A stretch of DNA of 64,000 nucleotides from Cylicocyclus nassatus (GCA_958299035.1 CATQJL010000001.1:35564780-35628779), one strand, 5' to 3'; positions 22,165-35,618 are shown, counted from the first letter of the stretch. Translations and numbers: made by a program. The notes: generated by a model not told the origin, from the letters alone.

Positions 22165-23700
22165 CACTGTTTACAAATGTGTGCTACAGAAACAACGAAA
22201 TTAAAAAACCCTCGACTTTTAGTGAAGAAAAATGTGTCAATAAAATTAAAACCATTAAAAAATCAAGATAGGAACGTAAACAACAAAATGCTACAGGATT
22301 GAGGACGCATAGATCACATTTTGGTTCAGATCAATGATCAATGATCACTCTAAAAATGCTCTCTTTTTCTGTCTCATGTTAAGTAAAGTAAGTTAAGAGT
22401 TTTCTGGATGTGAAAGTTGCAAAAATTCTTTGTGAAAGATTAACATACATCTCAAAGTTGAAAAATTTTAAGAAAAAAGAACAAAACTCGAAGCTGAACT
22501 TGATTGCTTTAAACCTCTGATTTTCGATCTTTTTGATAAGAGAAGGCAGAGAGAAATCCTTGACTATAATCTTATTTTGCAACAATTTTTGAGGGAGTAG
22601 AATACTTATAGATAACTTGGTGCAGCATTTTGTGCTTTCCGTGAAACCAAAGTCTTAGTTCCAGTCTACTCAGTCTCACTAGAAACATGTGACAAATTTT
22701 ACTGAACTAGATTGCAGTTTTTCTAAGAACAAGAATTGAATCCAATATGCTAGTAAATGTCGTAAACCTATCAAAATCATTACCCTGGCAACTAAGGCAA
22801 AACCAAAAGCAACTGAAGACATGAAAAAAATCAAAGAAACCGCTTGTTTTTCTTTTTCCAGCCACTTTGCCAAAGTTGCATTGGAGTGACAAACACTTAG
22901 AATGAGCGTGTGCCGGTGTCGTGCCGGCACCGTGCTAGCGTCGTGCCTGAGCCACAGAGGCGCGCCGCTTATTGATCGATTGACGCCACTTTGATCGACG
23001 TTCCGGCACTGGGCTGGAACGACGCTGACGCAAGAGACTGTGGACGCAACCCTAGCTAAATGCTTTTCAATAATGCGGCTTTTTTCTTGCTTTTATCTAA
23101 ATGGACAAAATCAAGAATTTGAACCTGTTGGATACCATATGCTTATGAATAGAAAACAGAGATGCAATGATTCAACAGCAGTTTGTTCGATAAACATTGA
23201 TAGGAGGCCCATATTGTGCTGCTGCAGGCGTACACAACAAATGAAAATAAACACTCATGCACAACAACTAACACAACGAGCTACAAATGGAAAAGTGATG
23301 CTCGGACTTTTGAAAGAGTAGGAAAAGACTTGTTCTATGTCAAAAACATGTTTATTCACGTTAACTGCCTTCGATTATGTGAAAATGTTAGTTTCAAGTG
23401 TTGTGTGTTGAGCACTTCGTCCATTATTGCCGAACTTTCTTCTAGAAATTGCGGAGGTTTCACTAGCGTGTTATTCACGAAGGGGCGGGCATACTTCATG
23501 CGATTTCAGTCGCGACGCGATGTGGCAATATTCCAAGTGTTCACGATTCACTGTAAGCACATTCTAAATGTAAAGAAGATAGGGCATTTTATCAATCCAC
23601 CTAAGTTATATACATGATGCATGAGCAGTTTGCTAGTGTTGGATCTAAACTTCCGGCGAATAGCCAAATCGGGTCGCGATGAAATCGTGTGAATTACGCC
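22165..23700. other. gene-free interval upstream of sphk-1
   Basis: No gene is supported. A GC-rich patch at 22905-23040 has repeated GTGCCGG and CGTCG words. The plus-strand frame at 23216-23617 has no recognisable features. Confidence 0.4.
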
Positions 23701-23706
23701 CGGCCC

Positions 23707-23946
23707 TTAAGGCCTCGGGCAAAGTTCAGCGATTTGATCGTCGCGATGCAATCGCTACAGACAAGTAATACGAGTTTATTGCATGCCAATCTTCTTGTAT
23801 TTCGGTTGTGATAGTTAGTCTCGATTAGTCATGTTGGAAAACTATCACAACCGAAATGTAAGAAGATCAGCAATGAACTCGTAACACTTGTCTTGTAGCG
23901 ACTGAATCGCGACGATCAAATCACGTGAACTCTGCCCGACGCCTAA
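23707..23946. mobile_element. hairpin MITE, ATTTCGGTTGTGATAGT core, copy 2
   Basis: Ends TTAAGGCCTCGGGC and GCCCGACGCCTAA pair, followed by AGTTCAGCGATTTGATCG with its complement. The central stem ATTTCGGTTGTGATAGT matches the copy at 16048-16270. Confidence 0.8.
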
Positions 23947-24098
23947 AAGAGATGGATGAGTCAACCTCAAGTCATCTGTAACTTAACATGTGAGTTTGCA
24001 CACTATGCGAGGCAACCTTCCTCAGAAAAACCTTTTGCAGAACAAAATGTAGAAATGTGTATTGCTAACAATAGATACCCAGATAAATCGAAAGGGAC

Positions 24099-24232
24099 GG
24101 GTGGAGGAACGAACGCCTCAATTTGGCACCGCCTCCGCGGACTACTGGTCCCAACACGATGTACAACAGGAACACAAAAGGACCAGCAGCCCGCAGAAGC
24201 GGCGCCTAATTGAGGCGTTCGTGCCTCTACCC
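24099..24232. mobile_element. 134-bp MITE with perfect 9-bp target duplication
   Basis: GAAAGGGAC occurs directly on both sides (24090-24098 and 24233-24241). The inverted ends are GGGTGGAGGAACGAACGCCT and the complementary right end, with one extra mismatch near the tip. A 9-bp duplication is typical of Mutator-like elements. The element has no coding capacity. Confidence 0.85.
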
Positions 24233-24483
24233 GAAAGGGACAAGAAAAGGAGATAAATCACAAGAAATGAGCAGATTCAAACTTCACAATTCGTCAAGTA
24301 GCGCGCATGTTGTGCGATACGCATATTAAGTTGACTCGACAATAAGCTTATGTATTTGAATAGCGTGCTGAAGAACAGGGTGGGCGAGGGCGGGATGGGG
24401 GGGGGACGTTGCGAAGAAATTTTTTTTATTGTTAGGTAATACCTTACATAATTCTCCCATCGCAATAACTTTCGCTTCGCTCA

Positions 24484-25174
24484 CAAGGGAACGATACTCA
24501 ATGTCCGTGGCCTTTTGAGACGAAATGTATACCATTACACTCGCCTTCGAACGCTGATTCCGAATCTGACTTCCGTTTCTGCTAATCGTTTCTCTGAAGG
24601 AAGTTATGGAGGAATTTCGAGCCAACTTTATCCGCCCAGGGTATGGTCACCAGAACGGCCTCTACTGGCGCCATGTTATTGTCTAGTGCTTAGTGTGATA
24701 GCCTCATAACTTGATACAGGTGTAGGTTCAAATCCTTTTGTGTTTTTATTTTGCACTACCTCAATTAAGGTTGTTCGAGATTCACTCCAATTATGGTCGT
24801 TGGATACATTTTAACGCAAATAGTAAATTTTTTCCAAATTTTCACATATTCTGAAGAGTAAAGGCGTTCAGTTAACTCGAAGATCCGAAAGAAGGTTTAT
24901 TGAGGCAACGCAAAACTGAAAAACACAAAAGGATTCAAACTTACACCTGCTTCAACTCATGAGCCTATCGCGCTAACCACTAGACCACACTGCACCGTCA
25001 CTTTTGCCGCTTTGAACATATTTCAATGGACAGCCAAAGCCCGCACAATCCTTTACAACATCTTTGAAGCGATTAGCAGAAACGGAAGCCAGATTCGGAA
25101 TCAGCGTTCCAAGACGAGTATATTGTTATACAACTCATCTCAAAAAGCCACGGACACCGAGTATCGTTTCCTTG
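24484..25174. mobile_element. Harbinger-like MITE with tRNA-like inverted arms
   Basis: The ends CAAGGGAACGATACTC and GAGTATCGTTTCCTTG are flanked by TCA (24481-24483 and 25175-25177). Both arms carry GGAACGCTGATTCCGAATCTG-like sequence. Inside, 24665-24745 (plus) and 24930-25003 (minus) are inverted copies of a tRNA-like stretch with TCTAGTGGTTAGCGCGATAG (A-box-like), a CTCATGA loop and AGTTTGAATCC (B-box-like). Confidence 0.75.
24934..25003 (-). pseudogene. tRNA-like sequence inside a MITE arm
   Basis: Read on the minus strand it has A-box-like TAGTGGTTAGCG, an anticodon-like loop CTCATGA (CAT, as in Met tRNA) and B-box-like AGTTTGAATCC. The acceptor stem does not close, since the 3' end reads CTTTTGTG. 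It is a decayed, SINE-like remnant and not a working tRNA gene. Confidence 0.5.
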
Positions 25175-25920
25175 TCAGAGCCGCATGTATTAACGTCCCC
25201 GCATGGGAGGGGATCGTAGCTTAACAGATAGGTTCATATCCTAAAGCTCCGAACTTCTGGATTTCACACTGTCTATCATCCGTAAGTATTCCTACTTTCC
25301 TTCGCTATGAACATGTCGAACAGGAGCGAGAAGCTGTACACGAAGCATTTCCCACCTTTTTTATATGAACCCTTAATGATCCCCGGCGGCCGACCGTCTT
25401 TTCGTCAAGGTCATCATCCTTTTTCGAAGTCAACGAAAAGCTTCCAAAGCTGTGCAGATTATCTAACCCAACAGGGCTAAGCCTGTTGCTGATAAAGAAC
25501 AAATGATGTATTGGAGTCATGAAATTTGCGATAGACCACAAGTCAAAAGTTGGGGTTTATCGAAAAATTCAATATTCTAAGAATTTATTTGTTCTTATCA
25601 GAAACATGTTTAGCACTGTTGGTATGGATACCCAATACAACTTTGCAAGGTTTTCGTTAACTTCAAAGAAAGAAAAGTAACTTTGAAGGAACACAGTCGG
25701 CAGCTGGGGAATCATCAAAAATGGTGGAATATGCGGCTTGTACAGCTTTTATCGTTCCTGTTCAATACGTTTGAGGTGAAGGATATTGATACTTACGGAT
25801 GGGTGGACAGCGCGAAATCCAGATATCTGGAGATTCAAGATATGAAGCTTTGTTTTGAGCTGCGAACGTCTTCCTCGGTGAGGATGTTAGTGCACGCGAC
25901 CTTTAGACTGCGACTATAAA

Positions 25921-26075
25921 GGCTGCTTCATGACAAAGGCGCAGAAGCAGATTTGAGCGGGCGCGAACGCTGCGCGCGCGTATCTTCACCGTTATAAATC
26001 CGCGCCTCATGCGCTCTGCGGCTAATGAAACCGCATTCGCGCCCAAAGATATTGCGCCTTCGTCATGCAGCAGCC
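25921..26075. mobile_element. 155-bp hairpin MITE, GGCTGCTGCATGACGAAGG family, copy 1
   Basis: Left end GGCTGCTTCATGACAAAGGC pairs with right end GCCTTCGTCATGCAGCAGCC. The interior is GCGC-rich. A sister copy is at 62338-62517. Confidence 0.8.
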
Positions 26076-26099
26076 TAAACCTGGTTTGGATAAGACCGC

Positions 26100-28280
26100 T
26101 AAACTGCGAGCTTGTAATCTTGGAGCCACTTGGTTTTTTTTGATTCTATGTAGGATATAATTGAAATTTTCGTAGATTCATTGATGATGATGTTCGAACA
26201 ACCCTAATACCCAGTCTCAGTTTGATTGTCAATGTAATGAGTACTAACGACATTCGATCCAAAACTTACCTTAGATTGGATAAATTCAACAATAGAATTT
26301 TGTTGCCAATCAATTAAGGCGAAAAGAGAAAAAAATTTGGGTAAAATTTTTTAAGAAAGTATTTGAGACATTAGTAAATTTAGATCGATAATCCAACGAA
26401 TTGAATGCAACAAAACTATTTAGAACAGTACGGCTTTGAAATTGGAGCGACATTTAAATTTGGATTTTAAAGAATGTAGCGACGACTCGTTAGTAATATT
26501 CACCTTCATAATCACCTCGTTATAACAAACTGTGCAAGATAAAACGCAACAGGCCCCAAAAACACTAAATGTGCAGTGAAGTTATTCGGCGTAGTGCGAA
26601 AATAAATCTGTAAATCCGCTAGCTTTGTTTGCATAATAATCGTATGAAGAAGATTATTTGCATGTCAGTTCATTCGTCGTGGCGCAAAATAGAAACAAAT
26701 TTGCGGGTGTTCTCTCGTAAACTGGTTTGTTCTTCAGAAAAAATAATCGCCAAGACCACCATGCAAAGTTGCAACGGCTTTCAAAAAAAAAAAGAATGGT
26801 TTGAAAAGATTTTTACAGAAGAGAGGATGTTAATCAATATTCTTACGTTGACATGACCTTTCAAAAGTGGTTAAGATAAATCTGGGGATTTCCTTGATGT
26901 AGTTGCAAGATCTGTCCAGATATCTGAGATAAGAAATATTGAGCAATGTTCTGTGACACTTGCAAGATTAGATGAGTGTAAGGAAGAAAGAAAAATTAGA
27001 AGACTAAAAAAAGTGAAATTGAAGGTTTATACAGTTCCAGAAAAATTGTTTTCCGAACGAAGTTTGAGTGAATGTCAAATCTCGTAGATTAGCACTCGGA
27101 AAGAGATCTAGGTGCTTCATTGCAGCTTGTTTCAATTATTCGAAAAAACGTAAACGTAAAAGTAATAAAGTTAAAGGGTGAGACTCACTAAAGTGAAACC
27201 AAAAATTTTTTTAGAAAAACTCATTTTTCAAGTTGCGAACAATTTCTCTTGAATTGAACGCGTAAAATTCTGAAATTTTGACTTTCTTATAGTGGATTAC
27301 AGATTGCTTTCAGTATAGAATCATATGTGCTTTTTGCACCTCATCTCTTGGCACATTAAATAAAAAAGTTTGCGCGATTAACAACAAAAATTTTTTTCAG
27401 AGAGAAAAAAGAGCTTTGGAACGTGTTCGCAACATGTGGAAAGTTTACAAGAGTCACAGAATTTTTGTCCAGGAAAAGTTACGAACGCATATGTTCTTTA
27501 AAGTTCAGTAAATCCAAAGTTCCGAGAGTGGGGACGACAGGGGAAGAGTTGTAAAAGCATTTGAAGTCCATAGCAAGGGAAACGATCGCTACAAAAAGTA
27601 GGAACTTCGCAAAAATAAGCGCTATAACGTTATCTGCCGATCGGGACCAAGAAGAGCAAGTGATTTTTTGTGAGATGCCTTATCTCACGAGACCATGAAC
27701 GTATAGTGACCAAAGGCTAGAGAAGTGAGTGACAGCTCTCCTTATGGCATATAAGTCAACCACGTGATGTGTGGGAACAGTCGAGTGACGTATAGTTAAG
27801 CCCAATCGATTTACAATTATAGAGTAACGTGCATGGAATGTTTTTTACAAAAAAATATGCCCAACGATTTGCGATTGGGAGCTCAGACATGGAAACTTCG
27901 AGATTTTGATCAAAATTTGGTTCTATGTGTAAAAAGATTTTTTTAGAAAATAAAAAAGCGGGCTTGCGATGTTAGCAACTGACACGGAAGAAGGGATTTC
28001 TAACATAAAGACTGTAACACCCTACTTTTTATATAAATGGAAGGTCTTTATCAAGCCCCATTCGTACTAGGACATAATAAACTCTCTCCAAACACTACTC
28101 CAATTTGAGTCTATCAAGCAAACACCCTCAGATAGGAAAGTACGGATTGTTAAAGAGTTTAGAGACTGCTTGGCCACGGAAGGATTATATGAGGTATCGC
28201 TCTAGACAGAAACCCATGTTACCCAGATCTGCCTCACACTTCCTCAAGCTCACAAATTCCCACAGAATATCAAATTGCAC
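26100..28280. other. gene-free, AT-rich interval
   Basis: No gene, RNA or obvious element could be supported. The frame at 26629-26856 (plus) has no recognisable family features. Confidence 0.4.
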
Positions 28281-28289
28281 TACATGCTA

Positions 28290-28747
28290 TTAGGTTGTCC
28301 CATAAGTCTTTTCCTATTCCAACCTTTGATTCGATATTTCTCAAAAGCTAGGGCACCTAGTAGGCTGCAAACACATATTTGCGTGGAACACACAACTCAG
28401 GCAAAGTTTGAAAATTGAGCGCATTATATTTTTTCTTAGTTTCTAGCCATCAGAAAAATGCAGCAAGTCGTGTATAAATATCCAATGGGGGAAGTATATG
28501 CATGAAAAGTGGGAAACAGAGTTGTTTACTGAGATATGATGAGTTTCGTTTTTTTAGGAAATTCGGAAATTTTTTTCATTTTGGCTTGGATCTTGATGCG
28601 GATTAATCAAGGTGCCACTTTTCGAATGTCATCTTGTAGAGGTTGCTTCGATCTGCCGAACGGTACCCCACATTCTACTAGGATTTCAAGAAGAACTGTT
28701 CTATGTCGCTGAAGGTCAGGTATGAAAAGACTTATGGGACAACCTAA
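28290..28747. mobile_element. mariner-like MITE, TTAGGTTGTCCCATAAG ends, copy 1
   Basis: Ends TTAGGTTGTCCCATAAGTCT and AGACTTATGGGACAACCTAA. The left flank is TA and the right TG, a likely mutated TA duplication. It closely matches the element at 45194-45699 in interior sequence too. No transposase. Confidence 0.8.
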
Positions 28748-28759
28748 TGTTACCTGCTT

Positions 28760-31400
28760 CTCTAGGAAAAAGTGCGATACCAAATCAACTTCATATCATC
28801 ACAGGGGACAGAAATGTGCAAGTGACTTGCATACACTTGTAAACAATTGAAATAACTTTTTTTTTGAATTTTTGAAACTTCATATGACGTAAAGGGGCGA
28901 CGCCACTGGTACACGTGCATAGTTTTGACATTTATAAGGAGTGACAAAATTTGTGGAGCAAACTCGTCCCTGTCGCATAGTTTCACTTGCAAAATTGGAT
29001 GTTTGCCTTACATGACAAAAATAATTTTGCAGGGAAATGGCGATGTGGGCGAACAATTTGGCCGGATTAGAAATGTGTACATTACGAAAAACAAAAGTAC
29101 GGATCATGCATGGGAATGATTGCGAAAGTGCGATAGTGGAACTCGAGTGTAAGGGGCTTATAAGTGAGATAATTACGAAAATAAACAATTTAGATCAGCG
29201 TTGGAAAACCTTACTTTTGCTCAAAATCTTGTCAAAATTTGCCAGAAACTTTCAGTTGTTGGGACTTTCAAAATGTTTGGAGTTGACCAAAAGCTTAGCC
29301 CCTTCATTGCTGAAAATCCGGAACTGTTCCCTATTTCAGTTTTTACAATTAATTTTGTGAGGAATTAAGATCATACTTTTGCAAAAATACTTCTTTCAGG
29401 ATTGCAGAAATCAAAACGGAAGAAGAAGAGACTTAAGCTTTAAACATTTCAAGTTGACTTGCCAAGAAATTAAACCTAACGAGGATGCGAAACTCTAACG
29501 TAATTTTTAAGATACATCTTTCAAATCCGAAAGCTTTGAGCTAACCGAGAATCTCTTTGAAAGGTCGTGATTTTTGAGTTAACATACGAATTAGCCAGGG
29601 CAATTTTTGGGCAGTTTTCTAAGTGATTATGGAATTTTCAATCCAACGTGATTTGTTGCAAAATTTCAACGTGCATGCACTTACAGGTTTCACCTTGCTG
29701 AATTAAAAAAAAAAACTCATCAAAAACAAGACCTAACCATAGCTCTGGAGGTTTTTATCGTTTGAACCCCACAAAAACAAGATTTGCGTATAATTCGGCT
29801 GTCGGTACAGGACAAGACGTCCTCTACTTTGATGTGGACATTTGATAAGAGTTTAGCGTGCAAGATAAGAGCGCTTAGACTGTTCTTGTTTGCTTAAATC
29901 GTGCAAAAGAACTACGAAGACGCAGAGTTCTTCTTTAAAAAAGCGGAAAAAAGCGTCAAAACAGCTTTTCAACTAGAAAAAGTTGCATATTTCCTCAAAG
30001 ATGGTCAATGGTGGAGAAAACGCCAGAAAATGGCGCTAATGAGAGGAGTGAGATACGTATCGAGTCTTTGCAAGCAGATGTACAGCTGTTCACATTTAGA
30101 GCAATGTCGACCTTCGATCGTTACCAAGGCCGGCGCAGCAATGCACAGACAATACGCGCCAGCAGTGACAGCCTTGAGCCTGCCCGACCTTACCCGGTTA
30201 TCATAGAATTGCACTTTTTCCAATAAGCATGACTTCTGATATGAGGCACAAATAAACAAACGCAAGGGTGAAAATGACCCAAAAATATCGCTTATGGCAT
30301 AATCAGAGCGTAAATCTCCATATCTCACATCAAAAGTTGCAAAATTTGTTCACTTGTTTAAAAATAGTTTTATGGAGCACACCTTTTTCACTATAAACAG
30401 TGCAGTTGCATGTCCATGCCGTTTTGCTACACGTTCTTCGCCTGATTTTGGAAAAAAATAGAAAAACGGCAAAATCTTTTATTTGGCGTATAGGTAAGGG
30501 ACTAAGGACTAACCATTGGTATCATTTTTAGTCTCGAGGGTATGAGTTACAGTGAATATAAAGACAAATGTAAAGCACTGCAACCCCATTATTTCCCTTT
30601 ACCTTGAAAGTTCTCTTAGTTCTTTTCTATAATACAGATTAGGAAGTTCTTTTAGGAAATTCAAGCTCTTCAAGAACTTAAATTGGATATGTTAAATTGC
30701 GAAAATTACAAAGAATCCGAAAATTTGTACGTGAAAAGTTACCAAAGAAGTTGTAGAGATTTCTTCGTTTATGACAAAACTTATGCTACGACCACATAAT
30801 TGAATGAAATAGAACAAATCGAAAAAGAAAATTTAAGAGCCGTAAGTTTTGTAAAGACATTCTGAGAGAAATTCATTAGAATAGTAGATCTTAAAACCAC
30901 AATCATAAAGTACGGATGATGTCGACCTTGTGGGAACTAGGTCGACTTCATTCGACCATCTCTAGCTTTTTTTATCAGTTCGAAAACGATTTTCAGCAGT
31001 TTTTGTGTGCAATATGATTTTGTTTGATATCATTAGAAAAAGCATTGTTCTTTCTTTCTGAAAATATGAAATCATGCAAATGGATGTAATTCCTAATAAA
31101 TTCAAAACATGAACAAAGGGCAAGGTAAATTAGCTGAGGAGAAACGAATTTTCTGCTGTCTTGCTCTATAACTGGATCTGTCTGCAACACATTAAAAAGA
31201 TTACACACGTGAATACAAGAACGGAGACAGCGAGTAGGTTGAACTGCCGATCAGCAAGTATTTTTGCGGGGTTGGCGGGTGTCGCGGTAAACAAGGTTGT
31301 CATGGTAAACAACCTACTTGACGTATTTCTCCTAGATGATTGGGATATCTCCGTATCGGCTAAGGTCATAAAACCTCGTGATTATTACTATCATGCAAAT
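28760..31400. other. gene-free, AT-rich interval
   Basis: Overlapping short frames near 28880-29360 and 29901-30328 lie on both strands and show no domain. No RNA gene or clear repeat was seen. Confidence 0.4.
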
Positions 31401-31655
31401 TGGAGGTTTTGTAAGCGTTTTGATCGCGCTAAATCATAACAGAAATAGCAACACTGGTTATCTCCTATCACCAATTGAGACGAATTTTTTCGCGTGAGTT
31501 CTGGGCGCGGATGGGTGCAGCTTCTTCGGTGAAGGAGGGTAGATAAACCATTGCAAAAGTTCGCGGGTAGATAAAACCATTGCAAAAGTTCGCAAGCTGA
31601 CCGCTTCCTGGCAAATCAAAAAATAAATAAACGAAATTATATCTTTGTTTATTTA

Positions 31656-34600
31656 TTAGATTGGCCAGAAAGTAATGGGGCACAATGGAATGCAGATTTC
31701 TTAAAAACAACTCAATAGACGCTCTAATTTCGGTAGATATCAAAGCAAATTGTTCTATTTTGGCCAATATCTATATGAGGCCATTTACATGTTTAATAGT
31801 ATTCAAACCTGCTGAAATGCGATGTCAATCACCTTGACAAATTATGAAGTTTTATTTCATTTATCACATAGGATCAACCTATGTTAAAACAACAGTGAAA
31901 CAAAATTTCAGAACAAAGAGAATGAACACAACAAAAGAAACAAAACAAACGTGTAGTCAAGTAATGGCAGGAGGACCCGTGTTAGTCATAATGCTGGTGC
32001 TGGACTGTAGATAACTCTTCAAGATCGTCTTGAACTGAGATAACTTTGCAGGAAACAATCCTTTCCTGATGAGCCTGTCTATATCAAACACAACACGACA
32101 AGTGAAAAAGTTTCTGCAGACCTTCAATCTGGACCTGAGAATAATCAACTTACGATAGCCCACCTTGTAGTGGAAATTGTGGTAGGGAAGAATACCTTGA
32201 ATTTCTAAACCACACTTACCATATGCAATCTTATGCGCAATTATTAGTTCAAATTGCGTCTTCTATAGGCAAGCGTGGAGAGATTAAAATTCATATTGCG
32301 TATCTTACCACTTGATATCAAATCATAGATATCATACTCTCTATAAAGCGCAAGCACCCCCATGTGACTCATCGTGGATGTTTGCAACCAGCGATCTTTG
32401 GTACCTTGCCACTGCAGACGTGTTTTCGTAAATGAGCTACCACACAGTGCACTAAGTACAGTTGCCCTTTCGCATCACGACCTTATACGAAAAGAATGGT
32501 GTCACCGCGACCATATACGAAAGTCTTGGTTTTTGATATGTTTACGGTTTATCACCGCGACCATATACGAAAGTCATGGATTCTGATATGTTTACGGTTT
32601 ATCGAAGTAAGTGCAGTCTATGAAATGCTGGCAACACTGTAGATTCTAAGACGGGTCAGTTCAGTTTCGTCAGTCATCAATTCTGCTTCACATAGAATAC
32701 ACCAACAGATTTTGATATTAACAGCAAACAGGTAGGTCACAATGATCCTCAGTTTGTGTATTACATTATCTAATGCCATGTTGTTATCATATTTTTCTCT
32801 TTATGCAAGAAAAAAGGAAAATATTATCTCTTTTTTGTCGTAAACCTAATTTATACGAATAACAGGATAGTTGAAAAAAGCACCGTTGTTTGTTCAATTC
32901 CACACTGCTTACTGTGTTTCTTCTAAAATAAAGGAAGTTGCACCATATCTGTACTTGGTAAACTTAGTCTGTCCCTCTGACTATTTGAGTTTGATCTGCA
33001 TTCATAAAATTCTTGCGTAAGTGGTATATCGTCGAATCTTTTTTCTGCAAGCTTCTCGCACTTTGACTCCTCTCCTTGAGCATAACTTCTACCCATGATT
33101 TTTTTCAGGAGCACTTCTTTGAAAATGCACCATAAGTCTAAAAAAATCTGCTAGATATTCTGGCGAAAAAAAGTTGTTGTCTCCCCAAGTTTTCCATCAA
33201 GTTGCTTGGAAGTTGCGATAAAACCGTTTAAAAAAAAATCGTAAAACTTCATTTAGCAAATGCGTAAATACTTTCTGACTTGAACAATCCGCACTAAAGC
33301 TGTTTTGGGAAAATTCTCGCTAATTTTTTTCCTTTCAGCACGATTTCTGTTGTTAGAATTTCAGCAAGAAAGTTGCAGTTTCCCAAATTTCATGTCAAAT
33401 GCTAACTGAGTGTCTCTTAGGAAGAAACCACAACGAATCTGTCCGTTTTTGGATAATTCAGTATCGTACTCCATAATAAAGCGCGAACACGGTTCTATCC
33501 GTGACATCTCACAACTGTCGGGACTTTTAACATTATTCCAAAAGGTAACAGCGTGTGACGCCAATCGCTTTGAAACTTCTTCAAACTTGGGCGCAAAAGT
33601 TCTCCTAGCTAGGGAAGCATACGTACTAACAAAAGAACTTTACCTCTGAATTTTGGGATATTCACCAAAACCGAAGTTCGAAAGTATGTAAAAGAAAGTC
33701 ATTGCGATCGTAATCGAAGTTTTTCAAGAAAGCTCTATGCTGAATTCGCTAATCTTTCAGCTATGGGTAAGATACAAAATAAAATGCAAGTTGGCGTCAC
33801 CAACCATCAGCTAAAGTTATAGTATAAGAAGTATGAAGTTTTTGAATTTTCAGCGCAGTTTTGTCAAAATATAGAAATCTTGAAATTGTATGAGCAACGA
33901 AAAATTGCTTCAGATGACAACATAAACACCTTTTGATAATAGGTCTCCCTATAGAATTTACATGAGCCTGTTAAGATAAGCCTGAAGTGATTTTGAAGAA
34001 CTTTGATGAAATTGCAAGGGTGTTGGGCAGTTTGTAAAACCGGAGGAGAATATTAATAGTGAGATGTTTTGCCGCTTCCAAAAAAGAATTTTGCAAAGAG
34101 AAAGAGGACTTTAGCTGTAAAATTTTGAATTTGGAAGGTTGAATGTTGGCCAGATGTTTCAAGAAATGTTGACTCAAATTTTTTCTGATTTAATTTCGCG
34201 GAGAAATAAGAGCAGAAATTCCAGAGGAAGTGGTAGTATTATACTAACGCAGTTTAGGACGGACATTTACTGTGAGGAATTTTTTGTCAGTGCGAGAAGG
34301 CCATTTCGGTCTAAAGTTTTGCAGTATACGAGGATCCTCGCTAGATGTAGGAAAAATAAATTTTGGCGACTACAGTATATCTCAATCGTTAGCCAAAACG
34401 TTGAAAGAAATCGGCTCCAACGCAAAGAGTCGCTGCATTTGCGCGCTTACAGCAGCTCGGGAGATTGTGAAAATGAAGGAACACAGGTCTCAACGCGGTG
34501 ACTTACTAAAGCGTTGCGGATGAGGACCCGCTGTAAACATAAAATTGACATTTCCATTACAGTGCTTTAGGGCTGGAGAGTGGGAATGCGAGAAAGATCA

Positions 34601-35531
34601 GTAGCTCAGGCACTTTCATATGCACTAACTTTTGTGTAGGAGAATGAGGAGGCGGGGAGGGGGAGGAGGGGAGGAGGAGAGCAGCTTGGAAAAACCCGCA
34701 GAGGACCAGGATTTGCGACTATTTGTCTTTAACGGCCTCTGGGTTCGACGTGTACAAATTCGCTCTTTTGCTAAAAAATTCAAAAGTCTTAACTTTTAGT
34801 CACATCCTATTTCACACACACAGCCAGTTCAAAGCGCCGCGAAGCGGCGCTTTGAACTGGTAGCCAATATTGCGTATAAACATCCGTGTGAAAGCATTCT
34901 GAACCTTGAGCAGTATCTGCGCAGTCAATCATGTGACACCACCTAAAGCACGAGCTGATTGGATGAGGGAACAGCCATTCGCTTGAGTCAGGACATATGG
35001 TCATTAGGCGTTTCGAGACCGGAGGCAATTGTGATACACTTCCTTGCAAGTAAAAGCAATTTTTCTGGTTACCATCCTATAGAGCTCTTTATGCTCTATC
35101 CATCCATTCGCAGTTTACCTCAACTTTCGTACGTCATCGGAACAATTAGGCTAAATATGATTTTTGGCCTTTCACTGCGCCAAAAACTAGTAAATTTTTA
35201 AGTTTATCAGCTTTTCTATCTGAAAACAAAGAGAATCAAATGTACGATATACCGTTCGAAAGAGCTTGAAGAGCTCTTTCAAATGGTATGCTAATTGCAA
35301 CAAGACTTCACGGTATAGCAGCGCAAGGCTGAAAAATGTTTGAAAAACCCTCTTTAAGTTTTTCGAGGCGCCACGCCAAGCGTTGTGAGGGAGGTGCGGT
35401 AGCGTTTTACCAGAATGATAGGCGAAGGTCGCTTATTTGAGTGAAGTTTGAGTTAAAGTTTCTGTTGAGCGAAACAAAAAATCTCAAAATGTACAAAAAA
35501 CAAGCGTTTCATTACTTTCCGACCACCCTGA
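31656..35531. mobile_element. mariner-type inverted ends enclosing 3.9 kb, copy A
   Basis: Left end TTAGATTGGCCAGAAAGTAA and right end TTACTTTCCGACCACCCTGA are flanked by TA. The counterpart in copy B has the same ends at 40695 and 43598. No transposase frame was found, so this is a non-autonomous or eroded mariner-like element that existed before the duplication. Confidence 0.6.
34824..34860. repeat. perfect 17-bp hairpin with 3-nt loop
   Basis: CCAGTTCAAAGCGCCGC, loop GAA, then the exact complement. It is isolated and lies in the part of copy A that has no counterpart in B. It could form a stable stem in RNA, but no downstream T tract suggests a terminator. Confidence 0.85.
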
Positions 35532-35618
35532 TATTTCACTGGCGTTACACAAAGTTTCCCAAAAGTAAGTTAAACTTTTATTGGTTGATATCTCTCTTCT
35601 GACCAAGTCTTTTGCTTA

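Noticed and set aside
24645..25003. Functional tRNA-Met genes
   Set aside because: The acceptor stem does not close, the left copy has mutations in the A-box-like part, and both are inverted arms of a MITE.
34824..34860. Transcription terminator hairpin
   Set aside because: This is nuclear eukaryotic DNA, no gene ends nearby and no T tract follows.
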